A DNA stretch of 25,634 nt from JAAAPF01 sp964481035 (GTDB lineage: Bacteria; Pseudomonadota; Alphaproteobacteria; Geminicoccales; Geminicoccaceae), in assembly GCA_964481035.1 (NCBI GenBank), contig CAYZSE010000036.1, positions 1-25,634 of the forward strand, in the 5' to 3' direction. Numbering within the stretch: the first letter of the stretch is position 1; each line of letters begins with the position of its first letter. Position numbers and translations under genes: made by a program. A model generated the notes under the pieces. It saw only the letters and a program-made list of their open reading frames with translations, made no database searches and was not told the origin of the DNA. Of this stretch, positions 7,723-15,223 are shown piece after piece.

Positions 7723-8297
7723 CACCCGCTCGTGCCGAAGTCGACCTGCGGCACGGCGCGCTCGCTCGGATCCTCGATCTCGAAATACTCCGCCTGGGCG
7801 AAGCCGAACTGGCCGGCGACGAGGTTCGAGGGGAACTGCTCGACCTGGGTGTTGAGCCGGCGCACGGTGCCGTTGTAGTAGCGCCGCGCCTTTTCGAGAT
7901 CGCCCTCGATCTCGTGCAGCTGGCCCTGGAGCTGGCGGAAGCCGGCATCGGCCTTCAGCTCGGGATAGGCCTCGGCGAGCGCGAACAGCCGGCCGAGCGC
8001 CTGCGTCAGGTGGTTCTCGGCCTCCGCTTGGCCCGTTGTGGTCGCCGCGTCCAGGCTCTCGGTGCGTGCCCGGGTGACGGCCTCGAGGGTCGAACGCTCG
8101 TGCGCGGCGTAGCCCTTCACCGTCTCGACCAGGTTGGGCACGAGGTTGGCGCGGCGCTTGAGCTGGACGTCGATCCCCGACCAGCCCTCGCGGGCGAGGT
8201 TACGGCTGTGGACCAGGCCGTTGTAGGTCGCGGCGACGTAGCCGAGCACGGCCAATGCCACGACCGCGACGATCCCGAGCGCGATGCCAGTCGCCAT
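7722..8297 (-). CDS. lemA: LemA family protein
   Basis: A 191-residue inner-membrane protein of the LemA family. A single N-terminal transmembrane helix (about residues 3-22) is followed by YNGLVHSRNLAREGWSGIDVQLKRRANLVPNLVETVKGYAAHE, the strongly conserved LemA core (NxLV...W..I...LKRR..LiPNLV..VKgYa.HE). Long alpha-helices follow, then the conserved ARRYYNGTVRRLN...FPSNLVAGQFGF and an end rich in charged residues. LemA helical domains face the periplasm or membrane surface; the molecular function is not established. ATG 8297 was chosen because the membrane helix starts right after it and GGGAAGGGA lies about 7 nt upstream. Its stop overlaps the start of the DUF2207 gene, and lemA-DUF2207 pairing is common in bacteria. 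Confidence 0.93.
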   Translation of the reverse strand: MATGIALGIVAVVALAVLGYVAATYNGLVHSRNLAREGWSGIDVQLKRRANLVPNLVETVKGYAAHERSTLEAVTRARTESLDAATTTGQAEAENHLTQALGRLFALAEAYPELKADAGFRQLQGQLHEIEGDLEKARRYYNGTVRRLNTQVEQFPSNLVAGQFGFAQAEYFEIEDPSERAVPQVDFGTSG

Positions 8298-8325
8298 CGA
8301 ACGATCCCTTCCCCGCTTCGCCCGG

Positions 8326-8354
8326 GCGATGCCCCGCGCGCGTGCTGGTGTCAA
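8326..8354 (-). promoter_or_regulatory. Candidate sigma-70-type promoter of lemA-DUF2207
   Basis: A perfect -35 hexamer TTGACA (8354-8349 on the - strand) is followed 17 nt later by a poor -10 (CATCGC, 8331-8326), about 28 nt before the lemA ATG. The -35 is convincing; the -10 is not. Confidence 0.3.
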
Positions 8355-8364
8355 TGCGGCGGCA

Positions 8365-8393
8365 TTGGATCGGCGCGCCGGGCGGCGTAGAAC
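8365..8393 (+). promoter_or_regulatory. Candidate sigma-70-type promoter of thrC
   Basis: TTGGAT (8365-8370), a 17-nt spacer, then TAGAAC (8388-8393), which matches TATAAT at four of six positions. The site ends 25 nt before the thrC GTG. It lies in the 121-nt divergent gap shared with lemA. Confidence 0.4.
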
Positions 8394-8418
8394 GGCATGA
8401 CGAGACGGAGGAAGAACG

Positions 8419-9792
8419 GTGGCGGTCAGCTACATCAGCACCCGCGGCGAGGTGCCGGAGGCGGGGTTCGAGGACGTGCTGCTCGCGGGCCTCGCCGCCG
8501 ACGGCGGCCTCTACCTGCCGGCCGTCTGGCCGCGGCTCGAGACGGACCTCGAAGGGCTCGACTACGCGGCAACGGCGGCCGCGGTGCTGGCGCCCTTCAC
8601 CGCCGGCACCTTCACCCGGGACGAGCTGCTGGCGCTGGCGCGCCCGGTCTACGCCGGCTTCACCCACCCGGCGACCGCGCCGCTCGTCCAGGTCGGCCCT
8701 GACCACTGGCTGATGGAGCTCGTCCACGGCCCGACGCTGGCCTTCAAGGACTACGCCATGCAGCTCCTGGGCCGCCTCTTCGAGGCGATTCTCGAGCGCC
8801 GCGGCGAGCGCGTGACGATCATCGGCGCCACCTCGGGCGACACCGGCGCCGCCGCCGTCGGCGCGCTCGCCGGCCTGCCGAGCGTCGATCTCGCGCTCCT
8901 CCACCCGCAGGGCCGCGTCTCGGAGGTGCAACGCCGGCAGATGACCACCTGCGCGGCGCCCAACGTCACCAATATCGCCATCGCGGGCACCTTCGACGAC
9001 TGCCAGGACCTCGTGAAGGCGATGTTCGCGGATCGCGCCTTCAACGACGAGATGCGGCTTTCGGGCATCAACTCGATCAACTGGGCGCGCATCGCGGCCC
9101 AGGCCGTCTACTACGCCTATGCCGCCGTGCGTCTCGAGGGGACGGTCTCGTTCGTCGTGCCGACCGGCAATTTCGGCAACGTCTTCGCCGGTCACGTCGC
9201 CCGCGCGCTGGGCCTGCCGGTGGGCCGGCTCGTCGTCGCCACCAACGCCAACGACATTCTGGCCCGCTTCTTCCAATCCGGCGGCGCCTACGCGGCGGCG
9301 GCGGTGGCGCAGACCTTGAGCCCGAGCATGGACATCCAGGTCGCCTCGAACTTCGAGCGCGCGCTCTTCGAGGCGACCGGCCGCGACCCGGCGGCGGTGC
9401 GCGGCTGGATGCAGCGCTTCAAGCAGGCCCGCGGCTTCACCGTGGACCCCGCCGCCTTCGGCTGGCTCGACGCTCGTTTCGCCGCCGCGAGCACCGACGA
9501 GGCGGCGACGACCGCGCGCATGCGTCGGGCGTTCGATGCGGGCCTCGGCGCCGTCGACCCGCACACCGCCGTCGGCCTCGACGTCGCCGAGCGGCTGGCG
9601 GTCGCGGGGCCCGTGGTCACGCTGGCGACCGCGCACCCGGCCAAGTTTCCCACGGCCGCCGCGGCCGCCGGCCTGCCGCCACCGGCGCTGCCGGCGGCGC
9701 TCGCCGATCTCCACGAACGGCCCGAACGGGTCACCTGCCTGCCCGTCGAACTCGCCGCCGTCCAGGCTCATATCCGCAAGGTGTTTCGATGA
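8419..9792 (+). CDS. thrC: Threonine synthase
   Basis: A 457-residue PLP enzyme converting O-phospho-L-homoserine and water to L-threonine and phosphate, the last step of threonine synthesis in the cytoplasm. Seen in the sequence: the N-terminal YISTRGEVPEAGFEDVLLAGLAADGGLYLP typical of the long (type II, E. coli/fungal-like) threonine synthases; HGPTLAFKD with the PLP-binding Lys110; the phosphate-binding GATSGDTGAAAVG; GINSINWARI; and VPTGNFGNVFAG. Length is normal for this class. Start GTG 8419 has GGAGGA 5 nt upstream. The stop overlaps the SDR gene start by 4 nt (ATGA), so the two are translationally coupled. Confidence 0.96.
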   Translation: MAVSYISTRGEVPEAGFEDVLLAGLAADGGLYLPAVWPRLETDLEGLDYAATAAAVLAPFTAGTFTRDELLALARPVYAGFTHPATAPLVQVGPDHWLMELVHGPTLAFKDYAMQLLGRLFEAILERRGERVTIIGATSGDTGAAAVGALAGLPSVDLALLHPQGRVSEVQRRQMTTCAAPNVTNIAIAGTFDDCQDLVKAMFADRAFNDEMRLSGINSINWARIAAQAVYYAYAAVRLEGTVSFVVPTGNFGNVFAGHVARALGLPVGRLVVATNANDILARFFQSGGAYAAAAVAQTLSPSMDIQVASNFERALFEATGRDPAAVRGWMQRFKQARGFTVDPAAFGWLDARFAAASTDEAATTARMRRAFDAGLGAVDPHTAVGLDVAERLAVAGPVVTLATAHPAKFPTAAAAAGLPPPALPAALADLHERPERVTCLPVELAAVQAHIRKVFR

Positions 9793-10508
9793 GCGCTGTC
9801 GACCTTCAAGGGCGCGTCGTCCTGGTGACCGGCGCGAGCCGCGGCTTCGGCCGGGCCGTCGCCCTCGCCGTCGCGCGGGCGGGCGCGCACGTCGTGCTCA
9901 CCGCCCGCACCCAGGGTGCCTTGGAGGAGCTCGACGACGCGATCCGCGGCGACGGGCTCGCCGCGCCCACGCTTGCGCCCTTGGACCTCACCGACGGCAC
10001 CGCCGTCGACGGTCTCGGCGCCGGGATCATGCAGCGCTTCCAGCGCCTCGACGGTCTCGTCCACGCGGCGGGAATGCTCGGCATCCTCTCGCCGGTCGCG
10101 CACATCAAGCCGGATATGATGGGCGACGCGCTCGCGCTCGGCGTCGCCGCGGTCCATCGCCTGATCGCGTCGCTCGATCTGCCGCTGCGGCAGAGCCCGG
10201 CGGGCCGCGCGGTCTTCGTGACCTGCGCCCAGGGCCAGGACGGCCGCCCGTTCTGGGGCGCCTTCGCGGCCCCGCGGGCGGCGGCCGAGGTGTTGGTGCG
10301 CGCCTACGCGGGCGAGACCGCCCGGACCGCGCTCAAGGTCAACCTGTTCGATCCGGGCCCGATGGCCACACGGCTGCGGCGCGACGCCTATCCGGGCGAG
10401 GCGCCGGCAGCCCGGCCCGCGCCCGAGGCCGTCGCCCCGGCGGTCGTGCCCTTCCTCGCGCCGACCTGGACCGAGACCGGCAGGCGCATGGCGTGGTCCG
10501 GGCCCTGA
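9789..10508 (+). CDS. YciK-like short-chain dehydrogenase with degenerate catalytic residues
   Basis: A 239-residue Rossmann-fold protein of the SDR superfamily, closest in my reading to E. coli YciK. The cofactor motif TGASRGFG (14-21) and the NNAG equivalent HAAG (92-95) are present. So is the YciK-like block GRPFWGAFAAPRAAAE (152-167), where YciK has GRANWGAYAASKFATE. Thus the catalytic Tyr is Phe159, the Lys is Arg163, and the Ser about 12-13 residues earlier is Ala147/Cys146. All three members of the Ser-Tyr-Lys triad appear replaced, which argues against ordinary dehydrogenase chemistry; an NAD(P)-binding or regulatory role is possible. It begins inside the thrC stop codon (ATGA), so it is cotranslated with threonine synthase. 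The C-terminus ends normally (ETGRRMAW). Confidence 0.85.
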   Translation: MSAVDLQGRVVLVTGASRGFGRAVALAVARAGAHVVLTARTQGALEELDDAIRGDGLAAPTLAPLDLTDGTAVDGLGAGIMQRFQRLDGLVHAAGMLGILSPVAHIKPDMMGDALALGVAAVHRLIASLDLPLRQSPAGRAVFVTCAQGQDGRPFWGAFAAPRAAAEVLVRAYAGETARTALKVNLFDPGPMATRLRRDAYPGEAPAARPAPEAVAPAVVPFLAPTWTETGRRMAWSGP

Positions 10509-10596
10509 TCCGCTCGATGACCTGCCTGGCGTCGGCCATCTCGAAGCACTGCGCGACAGGCGCGCCGGTCACCGTGCCGATCGCCGGGTCCATGGC

Positions 10597-11325
10597 TCAG
10601 CGGGCTGGGGGTACGACCGCGGCCGGTGTGGCATCGTGTGGCGGCGACACGCCCGTTGCTCCATCGGAGCGTCGGTGGAGAAACCCCGGCTCCAGCGCCC
10701 CTTCGAGGAGCGGACGCAGCCGCCGCTCCATGGCCGGCAGCTGCCAGAGCGCCGTCCACGACCGGCGATCGAGCGCCTTGGCCGCCTGCAGGGCCGGTCG
10801 CACGGTGGGCAGGTTCGTGCGCGTCAGCACGAGCGGCGGCAGGCCCGCGCGGGCGAGGAGCAGGCTCGCCACCAGGGACGCGGTGCGCTGGTTGCCCTCG
10901 AGGAAGGGCTGCGGCGCGCTCACGAGATGGACGACGAGCCGCGCGACGAAGGCCGTCACCGGGCGCGGGCGGGCGCGCTCGACCCAGGCGTAGAGGGCAT
11001 CGGCGCCCGCCGCGTGATCGTCGTAGAAGCGTGCCTCCGTGGCGCGGATGTGCTCGCGAAACTGCTCGCGCCGGGCCGGCGTGACGCCGCACAGCACCCG
11101 GTGGTTGAGCTCGACCAGGTGGTGCGAGCCGCCCAAGGCAAAGGGATCGGCACCGGTAACGAGCAGCTCGTCGACATAGGCGTAGCCGCTCACCAGGCGC
11201 CGGATGAGATCCGCAGAGGGGCGCTCGCGACCGAGATCCGCGGCCAGGGCCGCGTGAGCGACGTCGATCAGCGCCGCCTCGATGGCCGCGAGGTCGAGGA
11301 CGACCCCCGCCTCGACGTCAGACAA
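10597..11325 (-). CDS. Fic-like protein with altered Fic motif
   Basis: About 242 residues, mostly helical, with the Fic fold signature region at 137-165: APQPFLEGNQRTASLVASLLLARAGLPP. The canonical Fic motif is HxFx(D/E)GN(G/K)R; here the catalytic His is Gln139 and the third glycine/lysine position is Gln146, while Phe141, Glu143, Gly144, Asn145 and Arg147 remain. Without the histidine, AMPylation is not expected; it could be a non-enzymatic or differently acting Fic-fold protein. The preceding segment (HHLVELNHRVLCGVTPARREQFREHIRATEARF) resembles Fic core helices. TTG 11325 is chosen because it overlaps the upstream pstS-like stop (11318-11320) by a few bases; no strong Shine-Dalgarno is seen, and an ATG at 11415 would overlap the pstS-like gene by about 100 nt. 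It is the last gene of the pst run. Confidence 0.72.
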   Translation of the reverse strand: MSDVEAGVVLDLAAIEAALIDVAHAALAADLGRERPSADLIRRLVSGYAYVDELLVTGADPFALGGSHHLVELNHRVLCGVTPARREQFREHIRATEARFYDDHAAGADALYAWVERARPRPVTAFVARLVVHLVSAPQPFLEGNQRTASLVASLLLARAGLPPLVLTRTNLPTVRPALQAAKALDRRSWTALWQLPAMERRLRPLLEGALEPGFLHRRSDGATGVSPPHDATPAAVVPPAR

Positions 11326-12346
11326 CGCTGCCGAGCAGGGCGGCTGCCCGATCGAGGACCGGGACCGGCAGGGGTACGTAGCCGAGCTCGTCCGCGATCG
11401 CCTGGCCGTCGGCACCGAGGGCGAAGGTGATGAAGCTTCGCAGCGCCTCGGCGACGCCCGGCTCGCCGCTGCGCGTCGGCAACAGCACCCAGGAGTAGCC
11501 GATGATGGGATAGGCCTCGCGACCGAAGACGCCGGCGATCATCTGGCGGCCGTCCGCGGGCATGATGTCGGCGACGCCGGCGAGCGCCGCCGCGCCCGCC
11601 GCCGGCGTCGCGGCGACGAAGTAGTTGCTGCTGTTTTGGATCAGCGCCGTCGTGAGGCCGAGCCGGGTCGCGAAGCCCTGCTCGACATAGCCGATGCTGT
11701 CGTAGGTGATCGCGAGCTTGGCACTCACCCCTTCGTTGCCGTAGGCCGTCATGGCGCTGCCGGGCCAGTCGATGGCCTGGCCGATGCCGGGGCCCGCGGT
11801 GCTCCAACCGGGGTCGATGGCGTCGAGATAGGTCGTGAAGACGTAGGTGGTGCCGCTGCCGTCGCGCCGGGCGACCACGGTGATGTTGCGGCTCGGCAGG
11901 TCGAGGTCCGGGTTGTGCAGTTGCAGGCGCGGATGGTCCCAGCGCGTGATGTCGCCGCGGAAGATGCCGGCGAGCGCGTCCGGGCTGAGCTTGAGCTGAC
12001 CCGTGACGCCCGGCAGGTTGTAGGCGACCGTGACCATGCCGGCGGCGACCGGGACGTGCACGGCGCCGTGCGGCGCCTTCGCCGTCTCCTCGTCGGTGAG
12101 GGGGCGCTCGGTGCCGGCAAAGTCGACCTCGCCGTCGAGGAAGCGGCGAATGCCCTCGCCGCTGCCCGTCGAGAGGTACTGCAGGAAGGCGCCGTCCAGG
12201 ACCGAGCGGCTGTAGGCCTCGATCCACGCCTGCATGAGCGGTGCAACGAAGCTCGAGCCGGCGCCGCGCAGCTCGCGGGCGCGTGCCCGGCGCGCGACGA
12301 GCGCGGTCAGTGCCGCGGTCGCGAGCAGATGGCGGCGGGTGATCAT
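11318..12346 (-). CDS. PstS-like phosphate ABC transporter substrate-binding protein (second copy)
   Basis: A 342-residue periplasmic binding protein of the PstS family. The N-terminus (TRRHLLATAALTALV, residues 3-17) looks like a twin-arginine or Sec signal peptide with an early Arg-Arg pair. Phosphate-binding motifs are clear: GAGSSFVAPLMQAW, STGSGEGIRRFLDGEVDFAGTERPL, YNLPGV, and RRDGSGTTYVFTTYL. It differs strongly from the PstS at 15224-16261, so it is a paralogue and not a recent duplication. It sits 16 nt after pstB with GGAG about 9 nt before its ATG, so it belongs to the pst operon. A second binding protein could differ in affinity or serve as a sensor, but that is inference. The tail overlaps the Fic-like gene start. 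Confidence 0.9.
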   Translation of the reverse strand: MITRRHLLATAALTALVARRARARELRGAGSSFVAPLMQAWIEAYSRSVLDGAFLQYLSTGSGEGIRRFLDGEVDFAGTERPLTDEETAKAPHGAVHVPVAAGMVTVAYNLPGVTGQLKLSPDALAGIFRGDITRWDHPRLQLHNPDLDLPSRNITVVARRDGSGTTYVFTTYLDAIDPGWSTAGPGIGQAIDWPGSAMTAYGNEGVSAKLAITYDSIGYVEQGFATRLGLTTALIQNSSNYFVAATPAAGAAALAGVADIMPADGRQMIAGVFGREAYPIIGYSWVLLPTRSGEPGVAEALRSFITFALGADGQAIADELGYVPLPVPVLDRAAALLGSVV

Positions 12347-12362
12347 GGCGCGGTCTCCGTCC

Positions 12363-13190
12363 TCAGCTGAACTCGCCGCGCACGTACTTGCGCGTCATAT
12401 CCTCGTGTGGGTCCTCGAAGACCTGCTTGGTCGGGCCGACCTCGACGAGGTAGCCGGTGCGGCTGCCGGCGGAGACGTCGACCGAGAAGAAGGCGGTCGT
12501 GTCGGCGACGCGGACCGCCTGCTGCATGTTGTGGGTGACGATCGCGACGCTGTAGTCGTTCTTGAGCTCGACCATGAGCTCCTCGACGATACGCGTCGCG
12601 ATCGGGTCGAGCGCCGAGCAGGGCTCATCCATCAACAGCACGGTCGGCTCGGTGGCGATGGCGCGGGCGATGCAGAGCCGCTGCTGCTGGCCGCCGGAGA
12701 GGGCGAGGCCCGACTGCTTGAGCTTGTCCTTGACCTCGTCCCAGAGCCCGGCCTTGCGCAGGGACTGCTCGACCCGCTCGTCCATGTCGCCCCGGAAGCG
12801 GTTGAGGCGCAGGCCGAAGGCGACGTTCTCGTAGATGCTCATCGAGAACGGGTTGGGCTGCTGGAACACCATCCCGATGTGCCGCCGCACCGCGACCGGG
12901 TCGATGTCACGGGCGTAGATGTCCTTGTCCATGAACTCGACGGTGCCCTCGAGCCGGAAGACCGGAATGAGGTCGTTCATCCGGTTGAGGCTGCGCAACA
13001 CCGTCGACTTGCCGCAGCCGGACGGGCCGATGAAGCCTGTGATCTTGCCCCTCTCGATGTTCACGAGGGAATCGCGGACGGCGAGGAACTTGCCGTAGTA
13101 GATCTTCTTGATGTCGGCCTCGATCACGTAGCGCTGCTGGGCGTCCTGGCCCGGCTGAGCGGTGAGGGCCTCGGCGGTGGCGGCATTCAT
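12363..13190 (-). CDS. pstB: Phosphate ABC transporter ATP-binding protein PstB
   Basis: The 275-residue ATPase subunit of the high-affinity phosphate importer, acting on the cytoplasmic face of PstC-PstA. Walker A GPSGCGKST (about 55-63), the PstB-typical RSLNRMNDL after it, Q-loop VFQQPNPFSMSIYENVAFGLRL, signature LSGGQQQR, Walker B VLLMDEPCSALDP and switch His in IVTHNMQQA are all visible. The C-terminal TKQVFEDPHEDMTRKYVRGEFS is also characteristic. The N-terminus is about 20 residues longer than in E. coli PstB. ATG 13190 has GGAG about 9 nt upstream. It lies 25 nt after pstA. Length and motifs are intact. Confidence 0.97.
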   Translation of the reverse strand: MNAATAEALTAQPGQDAQQRYVIEADIKKIYYGKFLAVRDSLVNIERGKITGFIGPSGCGKSTVLRSLNRMNDLIPVFRLEGTVEFMDKDIYARDIDPVAVRRHIGMVFQQPNPFSMSIYENVAFGLRLNRFRGDMDERVEQSLRKAGLWDEVKDKLKQSGLALSGGQQQRLCIARAIATEPTVLLMDEPCSALDPIATRIVEELMVELKNDYSVAIVTHNMQQAVRVADTTAFFSVDVSAGSRTGYLVEVGPTKQVFEDPHEDMTRKYVRGEFS

Positions 13191-13215
13191 GGCGCGGCTC
13201 TCCGGCGTCGTTGCG

Positions 13216-14124
13216 TCAGACCTTGGGTGAGCCGAACAGCCGGCTCAGGATGTTGAAGACCAGAACGATGAGGACGAGCACCAGCGAGGCCGTCCAGGCC
13301 AGCTCGATCTGGTTGGGGAAGGGCATGGCCGAGAAGTTGTAGATGAGGATCGAGAGCGAGGCGGTCGGCTCCAACAGGCTCTCGATCCAGAAGTTGCTGA
13401 AGAGCGCGGTGAAGAGCAGCGGCGCGGACTCGCCCGCGGCCCCCGCGACGGCGAGCATGACCCCGGTCATCACGCCGGGAAGGGCGGTCGGCAGGGTCAC
13501 CTTCCAGGTCACCTGCGCCGGCGTGCAGCCCATGCCGATCGCGGCGTCCTTCATCCGCTGTGGAACCATCCGAACCGCCTGCTCGGCGGTCAGCAGCACC
13601 GTCGGCATCATACCGACGGAGAGCGCGATGCCGCCGGCGAGGGCCGAGTAGCCGCCCATGGCGACGACCAGGAAGCCGAAGACGAACACGCCCGCGAGGA
13701 TCGAGGGAAAGCCCGTCAGCGTCTTTGCGATGAACCGCACCGCCGCCGCGAGCCGGCTCTCGGGAGCGACGGCACCGAGGAAGATGCCGCCCATGATGCC
13801 GAAGGGCACGCTGATGAGGCCGGCGATGAACACCATCACCAGCGTGCCCAGGATGGCGTTGCCGAAGCCGCCGCCCATCTGGAAGCCCGCCGGCGGCAGC
13901 TGGGTGAACAGGTCGAGGCCGAGCCGCGACCCGCCCTGCGAGATGAGCATATAGAGGACCGAGACGAGCGGCAGGGCGGCGAGGCCCGCCAGGACCCACA
14001 AGAAGAGGGTCAGCAGCAGGTTGGTGAGGCTGCGGCGGTCGGAGAAGGAGCGCTGCATGCTGGGCATGCCGGCCATCGCCGGCGTCGGGGCGGGTGCCGG
14101 CACGGTGCCGATGGTCGTGCTCAT
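13216..14124 (-). CDS. pstA: Phosphate ABC transporter permease PstA
   Basis: A 302-residue inner-membrane permease that pairs with PstC to form the phosphate channel. After a cytoplasmic, proline-rich N-terminus (about 35 residues) come roughly six hydrophobic segments, e.g. LTLFLWVLAGLAALPLVSVL and ILAGVFVFGFLVVAMGG. The ABC permease coupling (EAA-type) loop reads DAAIGMGCTPAQVTWKVTLP, with the conserved G and the LP followed by a hydrophobic helix. ALPGVMTGVMLAVAGAAGESAPLL is typical of PstA. Start ATG 14124 has GAGGAG about 9 nt upstream, and the gene begins 13 nt after the pstC stop. It is part of the PhoB-linked pst operon. Confidence 0.96.
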   Translation of the reverse strand: MSTTIGTVPAPAPTPAMAGMPSMQRSFSDRRSLTNLLLTLFLWVLAGLAALPLVSVLYMLISQGGSRLGLDLFTQLPPAGFQMGGGFGNAILGTLVMVFIAGLISVPFGIMGGIFLGAVAPESRLAAAVRFIAKTLTGFPSILAGVFVFGFLVVAMGGYSALAGGIALSVGMMPTVLLTAEQAVRMVPQRMKDAAIGMGCTPAQVTWKVTLPTALPGVMTGVMLAVAGAAGESAPLLFTALFSNFWIESLLEPTASLSILIYNFSAMPFPNQIELAWTASLVLVLIVLVFNILSRLFGSPKV

Positions 14125-14137
14125 CTGCAGGGTCTCC

Positions 14138-15109
14138 TCAATTCACCTGCTGGCGGGACGTCAGGCTCATGATCGCCATCCCGATGACGTTGACGGCGAG
14201 CGTCACCATCAAGAGCGTGACGGCGGCGTACATCAGCGCCTCGCGCTCGATCGGCCCGGCCTCGGGAAAGCTCGAGGCGAGCAGCGCCGCGAGCGTGTTG
14301 GCCGGGGCGAACAACGACCAGGTGATCTGGTTGGCGTTACCGATGATCATGGCGAGCGCCATCGTCTCGCCGAGGGCGCGGCCGAAGCCGAGGACGAGCG
14401 CCGCGAAGATGCCGTTGGCGGCGGTCGGCAGCATGACCCGGAAGATCGCCTCCCATTTGGTCGTGCCGAGGCCGTAGGCGGCCTCCTTGACCTTGTGGGG
14501 GATCAGCCGGAAGGCGTCCTGGGAGATCGCCGCGACGGTCGGCAAAACCATGATCGACAGCACGATGACTGCCGGCGCCAGGCCGGGCCCGCCCATCGAG
14601 GTGCCGAACAGCGGGATGAAGCCGAAATGCTCGTGCAGCCAGTTGGCGGCCGGCCGGATCGTCGGGATGACGACGAAGATGCCCCAGAGGCCGTAGACCA
14701 CGCTCGGAATCGCCGCCAGCATCTCGATGATGGTGCGAAAGACGTAGGCCAGCCGCGCCGGCAGGAAGTCCTGGGTCAAGAAGATCGCCATGGCGACGCC
14801 GAAGAAGCCGGCGATGACCAATGCCAGAAGCGAACTGTAGAGCGTGCCAAAGATCTCGGCGAGGATGCCGAACTGCTCGCGCCCGGGATCCCAGACAGCC
14901 TTGACGAGAAAGCCGAGCCCCTCGCGCTGCATCGCCGGCACGGCCTCGCGGCCGATGACGTAGAGGATGTAGAACAGCAGGAGGATGACCGCGGCACCGA
15001 CGGCATAGGCGAGCAAGCGAAAGCCGCGGTCGACGACGATCTCGGCGCCGGAGGGCGGTCGCGCCACGCCTCCGGTCGAGGCGGTGAGGGTCGCGTCACC
15101 TTGTGCCAT
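14138..15109 (-). CDS. pstC: Phosphate ABC transporter permease PstC
   Basis: A 323-residue inner-membrane permease of the Pst system. It has about six transmembrane segments (e.g. LAYAVGAAVILLLFYILYVI near the N-terminus and ALMYAAVTLLMVTLAVNVIG at the end) and the coupling loop EAAYGLGTTKWEAIFRVMLP. The PstC-typical blocks IPSVVYGLWGIFVVIPTIRP and RALGETMALAMIIGNA are present. ATG 15109 is preferred over the longer start at 15133 because AAGGAAGG lies 4 nt before it. A gap of 114 nt containing a hairpin separates it from pstS upstream; pstA follows after 13 nt. Confidence 0.96.
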   Translation of the reverse strand: MAQGDATLTASTGGVARPPSGAEIVVDRGFRLLAYAVGAAVILLLFYILYVIGREAVPAMQREGLGFLVKAVWDPGREQFGILAEIFGTLYSSLLALVIAGFFGVAMAIFLTQDFLPARLAYVFRTIIEMLAAIPSVVYGLWGIFVVIPTIRPAANWLHEHFGFIPLFGTSMGGPGLAPAVIVLSIMVLPTVAAISQDAFRLIPHKVKEAAYGLGTTKWEAIFRVMLPTAANGIFAALVLGFGRALGETMALAMIIGNANQITWSLFAPANTLAALLASSFPEAGPIEREALMYAAVTLLMVTLAVNVIGMAIMSLTSRQQVN

Positions 15110-15196
15110 GAAACCTTCCTTGGCTGCCCACACGGGCCCGAACGACTTGCCCGCGGCGATCCGAGGGCGTGGCGCGGGGACGGCGCCATATTCGTC

Positions 15197-15222
15197 CGCC
15201 CCCGCGTCGTATGATGGGGGCG
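15197..15222 (-). terminator. Hairpin directly after the pstS stop codon
   Basis: A perfect 7-bp stem (15197-15203 CGCCCCC / 15216-15222 GGGGGCG) with a 12-nt loop begins one base after the pstS stop (15224-15226). No T-run follows in the - direction. In a single pst transcript this would act as a partial terminator or an mRNA-stabilising structure, giving more PstS than permease. Confidence 0.45.
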
Positions 15223-15223
15223 C

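Noticed and set aside
9789..10508. Reading the SDR as an ordinary oxidoreductase of threonine metabolism.
   Set aside because: The Ser-Tyr-Lys triad is not present, so activity cannot be assumed from the family.
10501..10593. Protein-like stretch on the - strand (starting MDPAIGTVTGAPVAQCFEMA) in the gap between the SDR and Fic-like genes.
   Set aside because: Only about 30 codons look protein-like; the frame then runs antisense through the SDR gene. It could be a gene remnant but nothing supports a functional gene.
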